64,000 nt of DNA from VAXT01 sp963728535 (lineage in GTDB: Bacteria; Actinomycetota; Thermoleophilia; Gaiellales; Gaiellaceae), in the NCBI GenBank assembly GCA_963728535.1, contig CAVSKK010000001.1:62001-126000 (forward strand), given 5' to 3'. Both the position numbers and the translations under genes were made by a program. Under the pieces are notes generated by a model. It had not been told where the DNA came from. It worked only from the letters and a program-made list of their open reading frames with translations, and ran no database searches. Below, piece after piece: positions 17,321 through 25,275 of this stretch; positions within the stretch are counted from its first letter, which is position 1; each line of letters starts with the position of its first letter.

Positions 17321-17848
17321 ATGGACGACAAGCAGCTCGTCGAGCGCCAGCTGGGACGCCGTCCACGCGCATTCCGGCGCGTCGTCGTGCGCTGTCCGTT
17401 CGGCGCGCCGGCCGTCACCGAGCAGTCGGCCTACGACGAGTCGGGAGACCCCTTCCCAACGACGTACTACGCCACCTGCCCGCAGCTCGTCGCGGCCATC
17501 GCGAGGCTCGAAGCCGCGGGCGGAGTGGAACGCTGGAGCGAGGCCGCTCGTCGCGAGCCTGCCCTCGCCGAAAGCCTGGCCGGCGCGACGGCCGAGCAGC
17601 GCCGCGTACGCGCCGAGTTGGCCGCCGGAAAGGCGGGCCCCGACGACGGAGCGTCGCTCGACCTTGGCATCGGCGGCTCGCGGAATCCCGAGCAGCTCAA
17701 GTGCCTGCACGCCCACGCCGCCTTCGCGCTGGCCCGCCCGGGCTACGAGCTCGGCGAGCGGATCCTGGCGGAGATCGATCCACTCTGGCCTCGAACCTGT
17801 TGCATGAACGCGCGCGGCGTGCCCGTATCATCGGGCGCTCCGAGATGA
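17321..17848 (+). CDS. DUF501 family protein
   Basis: 175 aa. Family marks: RVVVRCPFGAPAVTEQSAY, PFPTTYYATCPQLVAAIARLEAAGG and the C-terminal QLKCLHAHAAFALA with conserved Cys and His. DUF501 proteins are found beside ftsB and often ppx/gppA in actinobacteria; their function is not known. Its stop overlaps the next start as ATGA. Confidence 0.9.
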   Translation: MDDKQLVERQLGRRPRAFRRVVVRCPFGAPAVTEQSAYDESGDPFPTTYYATCPQLVAAIARLEAAGGVERWSEAARREPALAESLAGATAEQRRVRAELAAGKAGPDDGASLDLGIGGSRNPEQLKCLHAHAAFALARPGYELGERILAEIDPLWPRTCCMNARGVPVSSGAPR

Positions 17849-18141
17849 GCGCCGTCGCCGTCGAGCACGCTCGCCAACAGTGGGAGGAGGGGCACCGCAG
17901 GCTCCAGTCCCACTCGGCCGACCGTGCGCTTTCCCTCCAGCTTCATTCCCAGGTCGGTGTCGTCGTCGACGAGCTGAGCCGACGCGTCGGCCAGACCTTC
18001 ACGCTTGGCGAGCTCGCCAATTCCTATTACGAAGCCGACCGCTGGCTCTACGACGTGCTCGGTTCCGCGCGACACGTGGCGCTCGTCCAGGACGCCGCGT
18101 TCCACCTCTACGCCCGCCGTGCTCTCGACTACTCCCCATAG
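17845..18141 (+). CDS. Hypothetical protein, 98 aa
   Basis: Starts at ATG overlapping the DUF501 stop by 4 bases. A mostly helical, soluble protein (QWEEGHRRLQSH, VGQTFTLGELANSYYEADRWLYDVL) with no signal peptide or membrane segment and no motif I recognise. The coupling to DUF501 and overlap with the next gene mark a three-gene unit. TATCAT at 17826-17831 may also give it an internal promoter. Confidence 0.75.
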   Translation: MSAVAVEHARQQWEEGHRRLQSHSADRALSLQLHSQVGVVVDELSRRVGQTFTLGELANSYYEADRWLYDVLGSARHVALVQDAAFHLYARRALDYSP

Positions 18142-18352
18142 GCCGCGACCGCGGAAGGATCGTCGCCGGCACCTCGGCAAGCTCGCGCTTCGCGCTGCAG
18201 CGGTGCTCGTCGTCTTCGCCGCCGGTGTCGCCCTCGGACAGGCACTCGACGACTCCTCGCCGCCCGAGGGGACACGCACGTCCGTTCGCACACTGGTTCC
18301 GGGGACGCTGAGCGCGGAAACCGTCACAATCACGGTCGAGACCACCCCCTGA
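18119..18352 (+). CDS. Single-pass membrane protein, 77 aa
   Basis: GTG start inside the end of the previous gene (23-base overlap). A basic, Arg/Pro-rich cytoplasmic segment (HRPRPRKDRRRH) is followed by one membrane helix (LALRAAAVLVVFAAGVALGQ) and a short Ser/Thr-rich outer tail (LSAETVTITVETTP). No family recognised. Probably the last gene of the ftsB-DUF501 unit. Confidence 0.65.
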   Translation: MLSTTPHRPRPRKDRRRHLGKLALRAAAVLVVFAAGVALGQALDDSSPPEGTRTSVRTLVPGTLSAETVTITVETTP

Positions 18353-18391
18353 GTTTCACGATTACGATTATTAGGAATACGCACTTTTAGA

Positions 18392-18397
18392 TAGATT
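18392..18397 (+). promoter_or_regulatory. -10 box in an unusually A/T-rich promoter
   Basis: TAGATT lies 6 bases before ATG 18404. The 40 bases upstream (18358-18400) are far more A/T-rich than the rest of the window and contain a repeated ACGATT ACGATT ATTAGG. BldC-type regulators bind A/T-rich direct repeats, so self-regulation by the encoded protein is possible (inference). Confidence 0.5.
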
Positions 18398-18403
18398 CTC
18401 TCC

Positions 18404-19009
18404 ATGGCGGACGAGCAGGAGACAGGAGCGAGCGTCCCCATCCCGGCCAACGAGCCGGATTGGCTCACGCTTGGCCGCGCGGCGAAGTACCTCGGAATGG
18501 CTCAGAGCACGATCCGGAAATGGTCCGACGACGGTCGCCTGCGCGCCTTCTACACGCCGGGCGGACACCGCCGCTACCGGCGCGTCGATCTCGACCAGTT
18601 TCTAGAACGCGGAGCCTCCACGGCCTCGCGCAGGGTTGAGGGCCGGCGCCTCGTCCTGATCGTCGACGACGACGACCGCCTGCGCGAGTTCGTGCGCGTG
18701 AATCTCGAGATGGAGGGCTACGCCGTCCGGGAGGCGTCAAATGCCGACGAGGGCCTCAAGGCGCTCGAGGAAGAGCCGCCCGACCTGATCCTCCTCGACG
18801 TGATGATGCCGCAGGTCGACGGCTGGGAGATGCTCCAGCGGGTGCACGAGCGCCATGGAGTCGGCGCGATCCCGGTGATCATGTTCAGCGGCAAGGTCGA
18901 CGAAGAGGCGCTGAAGCGCGCGGCGGCTCAGGGCGCGCAAGGCTTCGTCGGCAAGCCCTTCAGCCCGCAGCAGCTGATCGACTCGACGAAGCAGCTCATT
19001 CCGGCCTGA
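18404..19009 (+). CDS. BldC/MerR-type DNA-binding domain fused to a response-regulator receiver
   Basis: 201 aa. Residues about 20-68 form a BldC-like winged helix (LTLGRAAKYLGMAQSTIRKW, YTPGGHRRYRRVDLDQFL). Residues about 80-200 form a CheY-like receiver (VLIVDDDDRLREFV, LILLDVMMPQVDGWEM with the phospho-acceptor Asp, VIMFSGKV, GFVGKPFSP with the conserved Lys). Most response regulators place the receiver first, so the reversed order is notable. No sensor kinase is adjacent. It is likely to sense phosphorylation and act on promoters with BldC-like sites (inference). Confidence 0.88.
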   Translation: MADEQETGASVPIPANEPDWLTLGRAAKYLGMAQSTIRKWSDDGRLRAFYTPGGHRRYRRVDLDQFLERGASTASRRVEGRRLVLIVDDDDRLREFVRVNLEMEGYAVREASNADEGLKALEEEPPDLILLDVMMPQVDGWEMLQRVHERHGVGAIPVIMFSGKVDEEALKRAAAQGAQGFVGKPFSPQQLIDSTKQLIPA

Positions 19010-19026
19010 TCTCTCTCGACACAAGG

Positions 19027-19536
19027 TTGGAGCGGTGGGTCGTCCTGCACCGGACGCACTGGCTCGACGAGCTCTTCGTTCCGATCTCGCACATCGGCAA
19101 CTCCGGACTGGTCTGGCTCATCGTGGCCGCGGTCGCAGCGGTGCTCTGGCGGCGACCGTCGATCTTCCTGTTCGTCCTCGCGGGCAACGTGATCGCACTC
19201 TGGGCCTCATGGGGCCTCCGCCAGGCGATCGGCCGCGAGCGGCCCCCGCATCGCTTCCCCGATCCGGCTCCGCTCGTGCACGTTCCAGTGAGCGACAGCT
19301 TCCCGTCGGGCCATTCGGCAACGAGCTTTGCCTGCGCTGCCCTGCTCGCGTGGCTGACTCCGCTGCCGAAAGTACCGCTCTTCGCGCTGGCCGCGTTGAT
19401 CGCGTTCTCCCGCGTCTACAACGGCGTCCACTACCCCCTGGACGTGCTCGGAGGAGCGGCCCTCGGCCTCGCGATCGCTACAGCTCTTCGCCTGCTCGCA
19501 GAAGGCCGCCGACGATCAGACCCAGCGCCGCAATGA
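19027..19536 (+). CDS. PAP2-family membrane phosphatase
   Basis: 169 aa from TTG 19027. Membrane phosphatase of the PAP2 group (phosphatidic acid, PGP or undecaprenyl-PP substrates). The three signature motifs are RQAIGRERP, FPSGHSATS with the catalytic His, and SRVYNGVHYPLDVLGG. About five membrane helices. Exact substrate cannot be told. The last 59 bases overlap a convergent gene at 19478-19969. Confidence 0.87.
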   Translation: MERWVVLHRTHWLDELFVPISHIGNSGLVWLIVAAVAAVLWRRPSIFLFVLAGNVIALWASWGLRQAIGRERPPHRFPDPAPLVHVPVSDSFPSGHSATSFACAALLAWLTPLPKVPLFALAALIAFSRVYNGVHYPLDVLGGAALGLAIATALRLLAEGRRRSDPAPQ

Positions 19537-19969
19537 GCGCGATCCAGATCCCGATGCCGCGGCCGTCGAACGGGAAGAACTGGTCGGGCACCGAGATCAG
19601 GCGTATGAGGACGAGGATCGTCGCGAGCGAGCCGAGGACGATGATGACGAGGCTTTCCGGGACGGTCGCCGGCAGCTCGATCCCGAGCTCCCGGAGCACG
19701 ACGAGCACGACCACGGCGAGCCCGATCAGGAAGACGAGCTTGCCGATCGCTCCCGTGTGCCACCCGATGACCGCAATCGTCGGCCCCTCCTCCGATCCCG
19801 CGTACCAGCCCATGAACGTCGAGAGCATCAGCACGAACCCCGCGAGTGCCGTCACCCGCTCACCTGCGGCCCAGATGCCGCCCGGGAGGGGAAGAAGCAC
19901 GTCGCGCTCACGATCCCCCACTACGGGAGACGGCGGGCGCTCAGGCGGATAGGGCTCGGAAGGTTCCAC
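19478..19969 (-). CDS. Four-helix membrane protein
   Basis: 163 aa from GTG 19969, 14 bases after the upstream minus-strand stop; a longer ORF upstream is a shadow of the SpoIIE gene. A Pro-rich start (EPSEPYPPERPPSP) is followed by four membrane helices: VTALAGFVLMLSTFMGWYAG, IGKLVFLIGLAVVVLVVL, LVIIVLGSLATILVLIRLI and WIALIAALGLIVGGLL. No family recognised. Its 3' end runs 59 bases into the PAP2 gene on the other strand. Confidence 0.72.
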   Translation of the reverse strand: MEPSEPYPPERPPSPVVGDRERDVLLPLPGGIWAAGERVTALAGFVLMLSTFMGWYAGSEEGPTIAVIGWHTGAIGKLVFLIGLAVVVLVVLRELGIELPATVPESLVIIVLGSLATILVLIRLISVPDQFFPFDGRGIGIWIALIAALGLIVGGLLRAGEEL

Positions 19970-19983
19970 GGTGGTCGAAGTAT

Positions 19984-20220
19984 CTACAAACCGAACGTGC
20001 GCTCGATCTGGTGCCAGATGACGATACTGAGGTAGACGCTGACCGCGACGAGGGCGAGGAGGACGAGCCAGAAGCGAAGCCTGGCGCGCTTGGTCTCCTG
20101 TCGACGGTGGCGGTGCGCGCGACGCCGTGCCCGATGCAATTGGTACGCCCGTTGGACGGCGACCGGATCGAGCTCGAGCGACTCGTCCACCACTTCCGGG
20201 TGCCGGGCCGGCTGGGCCAT
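19984..20220 (-). CDS. Small single-pass membrane protein, 78 aa
   Basis: A soluble N-terminal part (MAQPARHPEVVDESLELD), a strongly basic stretch (HRARRRAHRHRRQETKRARLR), then one helix (FWLVLLALVAVSVYLSIVIW). No named family. It forms a two-gene unit with the membrane protein downstream and is divergent from the SpoIIE phosphatase gene. Confidence 0.7.
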   Translation of the reverse strand: MAQPARHPEVVDESLELDPVAVQRAYQLHRARRRAHRHRRQETKRARLRFWLVLLALVAVSVYLSIVIWHQIERTFGL

Positions 20221-20226
20221 GGGGAG

Positions 20227-20232
20227 AGTCTA
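20227..20232 (-). promoter_or_regulatory. -10 box for the 78-aa membrane protein
   Basis: TAGACT on the minus strand, 6 bases before ATG 20220: the exact spacing of a leaderless start. Confidence 0.55.
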
Positions 20233-20265
20233 AACGGGCTGCTGGTCGTTCAAGCGCGATCAGAG

Positions 20266-20271
20266 TACTTT
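20266..20271 (+). promoter_or_regulatory. -10 box for the SpoIIE phosphatase
   Basis: TACTTT, 10 bases before ATG 20282, in the 61-base divergent gap. Confidence 0.45.
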
Positions 20272-20281
20272 TCGAACGGAA

Positions 20282-22984
20282 ATGAACGGCATTTCTGAGC
20301 AAGCCCTCGCTGCGCTCGCCGCCGGAGGGCGCCGCGCGGCCGAAGAGAGCGAACTCGCCGAAGCGTTGCGGGTGCTCGGAGAAGCCGCGGCCGAGGCGAC
20401 CGGTGCCGAGGCAGTGGTCATCCGGATCGCGGGGGAGGACGGGATGCTGGATGCCCGCAGCGTCGTCTCGCGCTCCGAGGTGCTCGCCGCCGAGCTCGCC
20501 GGCTCGACCTTCCCGGTCGTCGAGCTGAAGGGCGACGAGAGCAGGGGAGACCAGTTGCCCGAGGCCGTGCGCCGGGCGGCTCGCAGGGCCAGGGCGACGG
20601 ACGTGGTGCTCCTGACCGCTCGCGGCTGCGGGAAAGTGCTCGGCAGCCTCACGTTGTTCCGCTCGCGCGGGGTGTTTGCGCCCGGCGACATGGTCGCGGC
20701 GCGGTTTGCGGTCTCGCACCTCGGTCTCGTTCTCCGCGCCTTTCTCGAGACGAACGGCGCTGCTGCCGATCGTGCGTCCTTCGCCCGGGCGCTCTCGCTC
20801 GCGGGCGACGCGCTCGCGGTGGGCCTCGAACGGGCCAAAGCTGCCGACGAAGTCGTGCGCATCTCAGCCCGAGCCGCAGGCGCGGAGGCGGCTGTCCTCT
20901 GGTATCCGGGTCTCGACGGAGCCCTCGAGCTGCTCGCTTCGGTCGGGCCGATCGACGCACTCCCCCGGCGGGAGCGGGCCGGTCGCGCCCTCGCCGAGCG
21001 CGAGCCGGTGCGGCTCGAGCCCGACGGCGACGGGCACGGCCGGACAGTGGCGAGCTTCACGCTTGGCCAGCCGCCGGTGGGCGTTCTCGAGCTCGCCTTT
21101 CCGACGGGGACGAGCCCCTCGGAGGCAGAGATCGACCGCCTCGCCACGTTTGCCGTAAGGGCAGCCCAAGCCCTGCGTGCCGGCGAGCGCGCGGAGGTGA
21201 TGTCGCTCGAGCTCGAGCGCTCGAAGGCGCTGCTGGCCGTTGTCGGCCAGGCGACCGCCGAGCTCTCGCTTGCGCACACGCTCGAGACCGCCGTCGCTCG
21301 GGTTTCCGAGCTGCTGCGTACGGAGCGCGTGGCCGTGTACCTGCGTCAGGGGATGAGACTGAGGCCCGAGGCGGGGCAAGGCGTGACGGGATCGGAGCTC
21401 GCCGTCGCCGAGCGGCTGCTCGAGCTGGCGTTCGGCCCTCTCCGTGCGCAGGGAATGCTGCACGTCTCAGACGCGCAGGCCGACCCTCGCCTCGCAGCGG
21501 TCAACGAGGCCGTCCACGAGGCGCAGATCGACGCGGTGCTTGCAGTGCCGCTCGTCGCCCGAGAGGAGCTGATCGGCCTGCTCGCCGCCTACCTCCCTCG
21601 CGGGCGTGAGCTTTCGGACAACGAGTCGTCGCTGCTCGCGGCGCTCGCCCACCAGCTTGCCGCCGTCGTCCAGAACGCTCAGCTGCACGAGCGAACGGAG
21701 CGGCTCGCCTCGGAGCGCGAGGAGGCTCTCGCCGCCGAGCGGGAGTCTGCAAAGCGCCTGCGGGCGCTGTACGAGATCTCGCGCTCCTTTGCGCAGAGCC
21801 TCTCGCTCGATGCCACGCTCAACGCGGTGACGCAAGCGGCCGTCGAGCTGCTCGATGCCGACGCGGCCGTCGTCCGCATGGAGGATGAGCGGGGCGACCA
21901 GCTCGTCTCCCGCGCGATCTACGTCGCCGACCCGCGGCTCGAGGAGCCGCTGCGCCCGCTCATGACGCGAGACCAGTCCGTGGAGAAGCTTCCGGGCCGC
22001 CGCCTCTTCCGGATGGGCAGGCCGCTCGTCCTCGATCCGGAGAGCGCGCGCCGGCTCGGCTCATCGTACGAGCTGCTCGTGCCCTTCCTCGAACAAGGCT
22101 CGACGGCCGTCGTTGTCCCGATTGCGACGCCCGCCGAGCTGCTGGCAACGCTCACCGTCGTCTCGCTCGACCCCGAGCGCCGCATCGGCCAGGATGCGGT
22201 CGAGACGGCGCTCTTCGTCGCCGGACAGGCCGCCCTCGCGATCGACAACGCACGGCTCTATCACCAGCAGAAGGCATTCGCGGACACGATGGTGCGCTCG
22301 CTCCTGCCCCGCGGACTGCCGGACGTCCGGGGGCTCGAGGTCGGCGCGGTCTACGAATCCTCCGCGCGTGTGGAGGTGGGGGGCGACGTCTACGACTTCC
22401 TGACGCTCCCGGAAGGCCAGCTCGCCGTCGTGCTCGGAGACGCCCGTGGCCACGGCATCGAAGCCACCGCCGACATGGCACTCGCGAAGTTCGCCTTTCG
22501 CTCGCTCGTGCGCCTCTATCCCAATCCGGGAGAGCTCCTGGCCCAGGTGAACGAGGTCGCGCTCGGAGAGCTCGCCGGCGGGAACTTCGTGACGATGCTC
22601 TGCGTCACGATCCATCCGGAAACGGGCGAGGTCTGCGTTGCGAGCGCGGGCCACCCACCTGCGCGCTTGCTTGCCTCGGACGGGGAGGTGACAGCGCTCG
22701 CGTCGCGCGGGCTGGCGCTGGGCATCGAGGCGGGCCAGCGCTACGAGAACTTTCTCGCCACGCTGGCCCCCGGCGCCGCCCTTTGCCTTTACACGGACGG
22801 GCTCGTCGAGGCGCGACGCGACGCCGACCTCTACGGCGATGGCCGGCTCGACGCAGCGCTTGCGACCGGCCGCGAGCTCTCCGCACAGGCTCTCGCCGAG
22901 CATCTCGTCGCCGACGTCCGGGCGTTTGCGGGCGAGCCCGAGGACGATTACGCGGTCGTCGTCATCCGTCGCACCGGTGGCTGA
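20282..22984 (+). CDS. Multi-GAF SpoIIE-type protein phosphatase
   Basis: 900 aa, soluble. About three GAF-like sensory modules occupy residues 1-660. They are separated by helical linkers, including a coiled-coil-like stretch near 480 (ASEREEALAAERESAKRLRA). The C-terminal ~230 residues are a PP2C/SpoIIE serine phosphatase: EVGGDVYDF, VLGDARGHGIEA (family usually GDVSGHG, so Val and Ser are replaced), MLCVTIHPETGEV, SAGHPPARLL, CLYTDGLVEARRD and DDYAVVVIR. The metal-binding Asp residues are kept. Proteins of this layout act on anti-sigma-factor antagonists in stress signalling, but no such partner is nearby. The end overlaps the next gene by 8 bases. Confidence 0.9.
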   Translation: MNGISEQALAALAAGGRRAAEESELAEALRVLGEAAAEATGAEAVVIRIAGEDGMLDARSVVSRSEVLAAELAGSTFPVVELKGDESRGDQLPEAVRRAARRARATDVVLLTARGCGKVLGSLTLFRSRGVFAPGDMVAARFAVSHLGLVLRAFLETNGAAADRASFARALSLAGDALAVGLERAKAADEVVRISARAAGAEAAVLWYPGLDGALELLASVGPIDALPRRERAGRALAEREPVRLEPDGDGHGRTVASFTLGQPPVGVLELAFPTGTSPSEAEIDRLATFAVRAAQALRAGERAEVMSLELERSKALLAVVGQATAELSLAHTLETAVARVSELLRTERVAVYLRQGMRLRPEAGQGVTGSELAVAERLLELAFGPLRAQGMLHVSDAQADPRLAAVNEAVHEAQIDAVLAVPLVAREELIGLLAAYLPRGRELSDNESSLLAALAHQLAAVVQNAQLHERTERLASEREEALAAERESAKRLRALYEISRSFAQSLSLDATLNAVTQAAVELLDADAAVVRMEDERGDQLVSRAIYVADPRLEEPLRPLMTRDQSVEKLPGRRLFRMGRPLVLDPESARRLGSSYELLVPFLEQGSTAVVVPIATPAELLATLTVVSLDPERRIGQDAVETALFVAGQAALAIDNARLYHQQKAFADTMVRSLLPRGLPDVRGLEVGAVYESSARVEVGGDVYDFLTLPEGQLAVVLGDARGHGIEATADMALAKFAFRSLVRLYPNPGELLAQVNEVALGELAGGNFVTMLCVTIHPETGEVCVASAGHPPARLLASDGEVTALASRGLALGIEAGQRYENFLATLAPGAALCLYTDGLVEARRDADLYGDGRLDAALATGRELSAQALAEHLVADVRAFAGEPEDDYAVVVIRRTGG

Positions 22985-24545
22985 AGCCGAAGCCCTCCGT
23001 GTGCGAGAACAGGCGCCTGACGCCAGGCGGGCTCTCTCGTTCAAGCTGAACGCCCTCGTCTTCTGCGCAGGGGCCGGGTCGCTTGCGACCGAGATTGGCG
23101 CGGCGCGGCTGCTCGCGCCGTACTACGGCAGCTCCACGATCGTCTGGGCGAACGTGATCGGGCTCGTGCTCGCCTCGCTTTCCCTCGGGTACTGGCTGGG
23201 AGGCCGGCTGGCCGACCGGCGCCCCGAGCCCCGCCTGCTCGGCGGCATCGTCCTCGCCGGGGCGGTGCTGATCGCGGCCGTGCCCTTCGCGGCCGGGCCC
23301 TTCCTGGACGTGTCGGTCAAGGGGCTCGATGAAGTCTCCGCGGGAGCGGCGATCGGATCGTTCTTCGCGGTGCTCGCCCTCTTCGCGCCGCCGGTGACGC
23401 TCCTGGGGATGGTCGCGCCGTTCGCGGTGCGGCTCGCGATCGACGACGTGCGCGAAGCGGGATCGGTAGCGGGCCGGCTGTATGCGCTCTCGACGGTCGG
23501 CAGCCTCCTCGGCACGTTCTTCTCGGCGCTCGTCCTCATTCCGGCGATCGGCACGCAGCGCACGCTGCTCGTGGCGGCCGTGGTCGTCGCGCTTCCGGGC
23601 GCCGCACTGCTCGGGCGCCGCTGGCTCGTCGTCGCAGCCGCGATCGCGGCGCTGCTGGCGGTTCCGACCGGCGCCGTGCGAGCCGAGCCGGGGCTCATCT
23701 ACGACCAGGAGTCCCACTACCAGTTCATCCACGTCACCGAGGTGGACGGCGTGCGGCGCCTCTATCTCAACGAAGGACTTGCGGTGCACTCGATCTGGCG
23801 CCGCGACGCGGTGCTGACGGGCGGCGAATGGGACGCCTCCCTGGCTGTCCCGCCAATGCTGGCCCGACCTCTGCGCTCTGTTGCCATTCTTGGCAACGCA
23901 GGCGGCACGACCTCGCGGGCGCTCGGCGTCTTCTACCCGCAGGCCCGGGTCGACGGAGTCGAGATCGACCCGGCCGTGTCGGCGGCCGGCCGTCGCTTCT
24001 TCGGGCTGGAGGACAACCCGCGGCTGCACGTGATCACCGCCGATGCCCGTCCCTTCCTTCGCCGGACGCGCTCGCGGTACGACCTGATCATCGTCGACGC
24101 GTACCGGCCGCCCTACGTGCCCTTCTACCTCGCGACCCGCGAGTTCTTCCGGCTCGCGCGCTCCCGCCTCGCTCCGGGCGGCGCGATCATGCTCAACGCC
24201 GCCGCGACTCCCGAGGACGACCGGCTCGCGAAAGGAGTCTCCGGGACCCTGGCGGCCGAGTTCCCGCTCGTCCTCACCTGGCAGCCTCTCCGGTTCAACC
24301 AGTTCGTGATCGGCCTCGACCGCGCCGAGCCGAGAGAGCTCCTCGCCCGGCGACTCGAGCGTGCTCAGGCTCAGCTTCGGCCGCTCGCACAGCTGCTGGC
24401 ACGCGACATGAGGATCGCGACGCCGGCGGCCGACCCGTGGACGGACGATCGTGCGCCCGTCGAGTGGATCACCGACCGGATGATCCTCGAGTTCGCTGCC
24501 GGCGGCGACGAATTCGACGAGAACCCGCTACCGACCAAGCCGTGA
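22977..24545 (+). CDS. Membrane-bound spermidine synthase-like protein
   Basis: 522 aa from GTG 22977. The N-terminal ~260 residues have about eight membrane helices (starting LNALVFCAGAGSLATEIGAARLL). The C-terminal part is a spermidine-synthase-type SAM/dcSAM fold: LGNAGGTTSRALG, VDGVEIDPAVSAAG, HVITADARPFL and IIVDAYRPPYVPF. Bacterial fusions of this kind are usually annotated as spermidine synthase; the true aminopropyl acceptor is unknown, and the N-terminal domain may be a transporter-like anchor. Its stop overlaps the GDPD start (GTGA). Confidence 0.85.
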   Translation: MAEAEALRVREQAPDARRALSFKLNALVFCAGAGSLATEIGAARLLAPYYGSSTIVWANVIGLVLASLSLGYWLGGRLADRRPEPRLLGGIVLAGAVLIAAVPFAAGPFLDVSVKGLDEVSAGAAIGSFFAVLALFAPPVTLLGMVAPFAVRLAIDDVREAGSVAGRLYALSTVGSLLGTFFSALVLIPAIGTQRTLLVAAVVVALPGAALLGRRWLVVAAAIAALLAVPTGAVRAEPGLIYDQESHYQFIHVTEVDGVRRLYLNEGLAVHSIWRRDAVLTGGEWDASLAVPPMLARPLRSVAILGNAGGTTSRALGVFYPQARVDGVEIDPAVSAAGRRFFGLEDNPRLHVITADARPFLRRTRSRYDLIIVDAYRPPYVPFYLATREFFRLARSRLAPGGAIMLNAAATPEDDRLAKGVSGTLAAEFPLVLTWQPLRFNQFVIGLDRAEPRELLARRLERAQAQLRPLAQLLARDMRIATPAADPWTDDRAPVEWITDRMILEFAAGGDEFDENPLPTKP

Positions 24546-25246
24546 CCGTCTCGCTCCTGCGCGGGAACGGCCCGCTCCTTCGGATCGGGCATCGTGGCGC
24601 AGCGGCGCTCGCGCCGGCGAACACGATCGCTGCGGTCGAGGCAGCTCTGGCGCTCGGCGTGGACATGGTCGAGCTCGACGTCATCGGGCGGCCCGACCGC
24701 ACGCTCGTGCTCGGCCACTCGCACCGGGAGCTCGAGACAGAGCCCGCGGCCCTGGAGGACGTCTTCGCCTTCCTCTGCGAGCAGAGCCCCGAGACCGGGC
24801 TCCTGGCAGACGTGAAGGGCAGTGGCTTCGAGCGCGAGTTCGTCGACGCCTTGCGGAGGTACGACCTCGTCGGGAGAACGGTGGCCAGCACCTATGGTCT
24901 CGGCAAGCTGCGAGCTTTGCGGCGGCTCGAGCCCGGCTTGACGCTCAGCCGGACGTACCCGCCCAGCAAGATCGGTCTCGGGCGGCGCCGCTTCGTCCCC
25001 GTCGTCGGGCCCGTGCGCGCGGCCCTGCGCCTGACTCTTCCGTCTCGCATCGAGGCGATCGTCGGTGAGGCGGACGTGTCCGCGACGACGCTCGACCACC
25101 GGCTGGTCACTCGAGCGGCAGTCGAGCGCTGCCACTCCCTCGGTGTGGCTGTGCTCGCCTGGACGGTCAACGACCGCTCGGTTCTGGGAAAACTCGACCG
25201 CCTCGGCGTTGACGGCGTCATCTCCGACGATCCTCGGCTCTTCTAA
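24542..25246 (+). CDS. Glycerophosphodiester phosphodiesterase
   Basis: 234 aa from GTG 24542, overlapping the previous stop. It cleaves glycerophosphodiesters to glycerol 3-phosphate and an alcohol. RIGHRGAAALAPANT carries the catalytic HRG, although the usual PENT is PANT here. VELDVIGRPDRTLVLGHSH gives the ExD and His metal ligands, and LAWTVND is the C-terminal motif. No signal peptide, so probably cytoplasmic. The PENT change leaves activity likely but not certain. Confidence 0.87.
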   Translation: MTVSLLRGNGPLLRIGHRGAAALAPANTIAAVEAALALGVDMVELDVIGRPDRTLVLGHSHRELETEPAALEDVFAFLCEQSPETGLLADVKGSGFEREFVDALRRYDLVGRTVASTYGLGKLRALRRLEPGLTLSRTYPPSKIGLGRRRFVPVVGPVRAALRLTLPSRIEAIVGEADVSATTLDHRLVTRAAVERCHSLGVAVLAWTVNDRSVLGKLDRLGVDGVISDDPRLF

Positions 25247-25263
25247 CCCCCGGGCGAGGGGGC

Positions 25264-25269
25264 TACACT
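25264..25269 (+). promoter_or_regulatory. -10 box for the L,D-transpeptidase
   Basis: TACACT, 6 bases before GTG 25276; a leaderless start. Confidence 0.55.
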
Positions 25270-25275
25270 CCAGTC

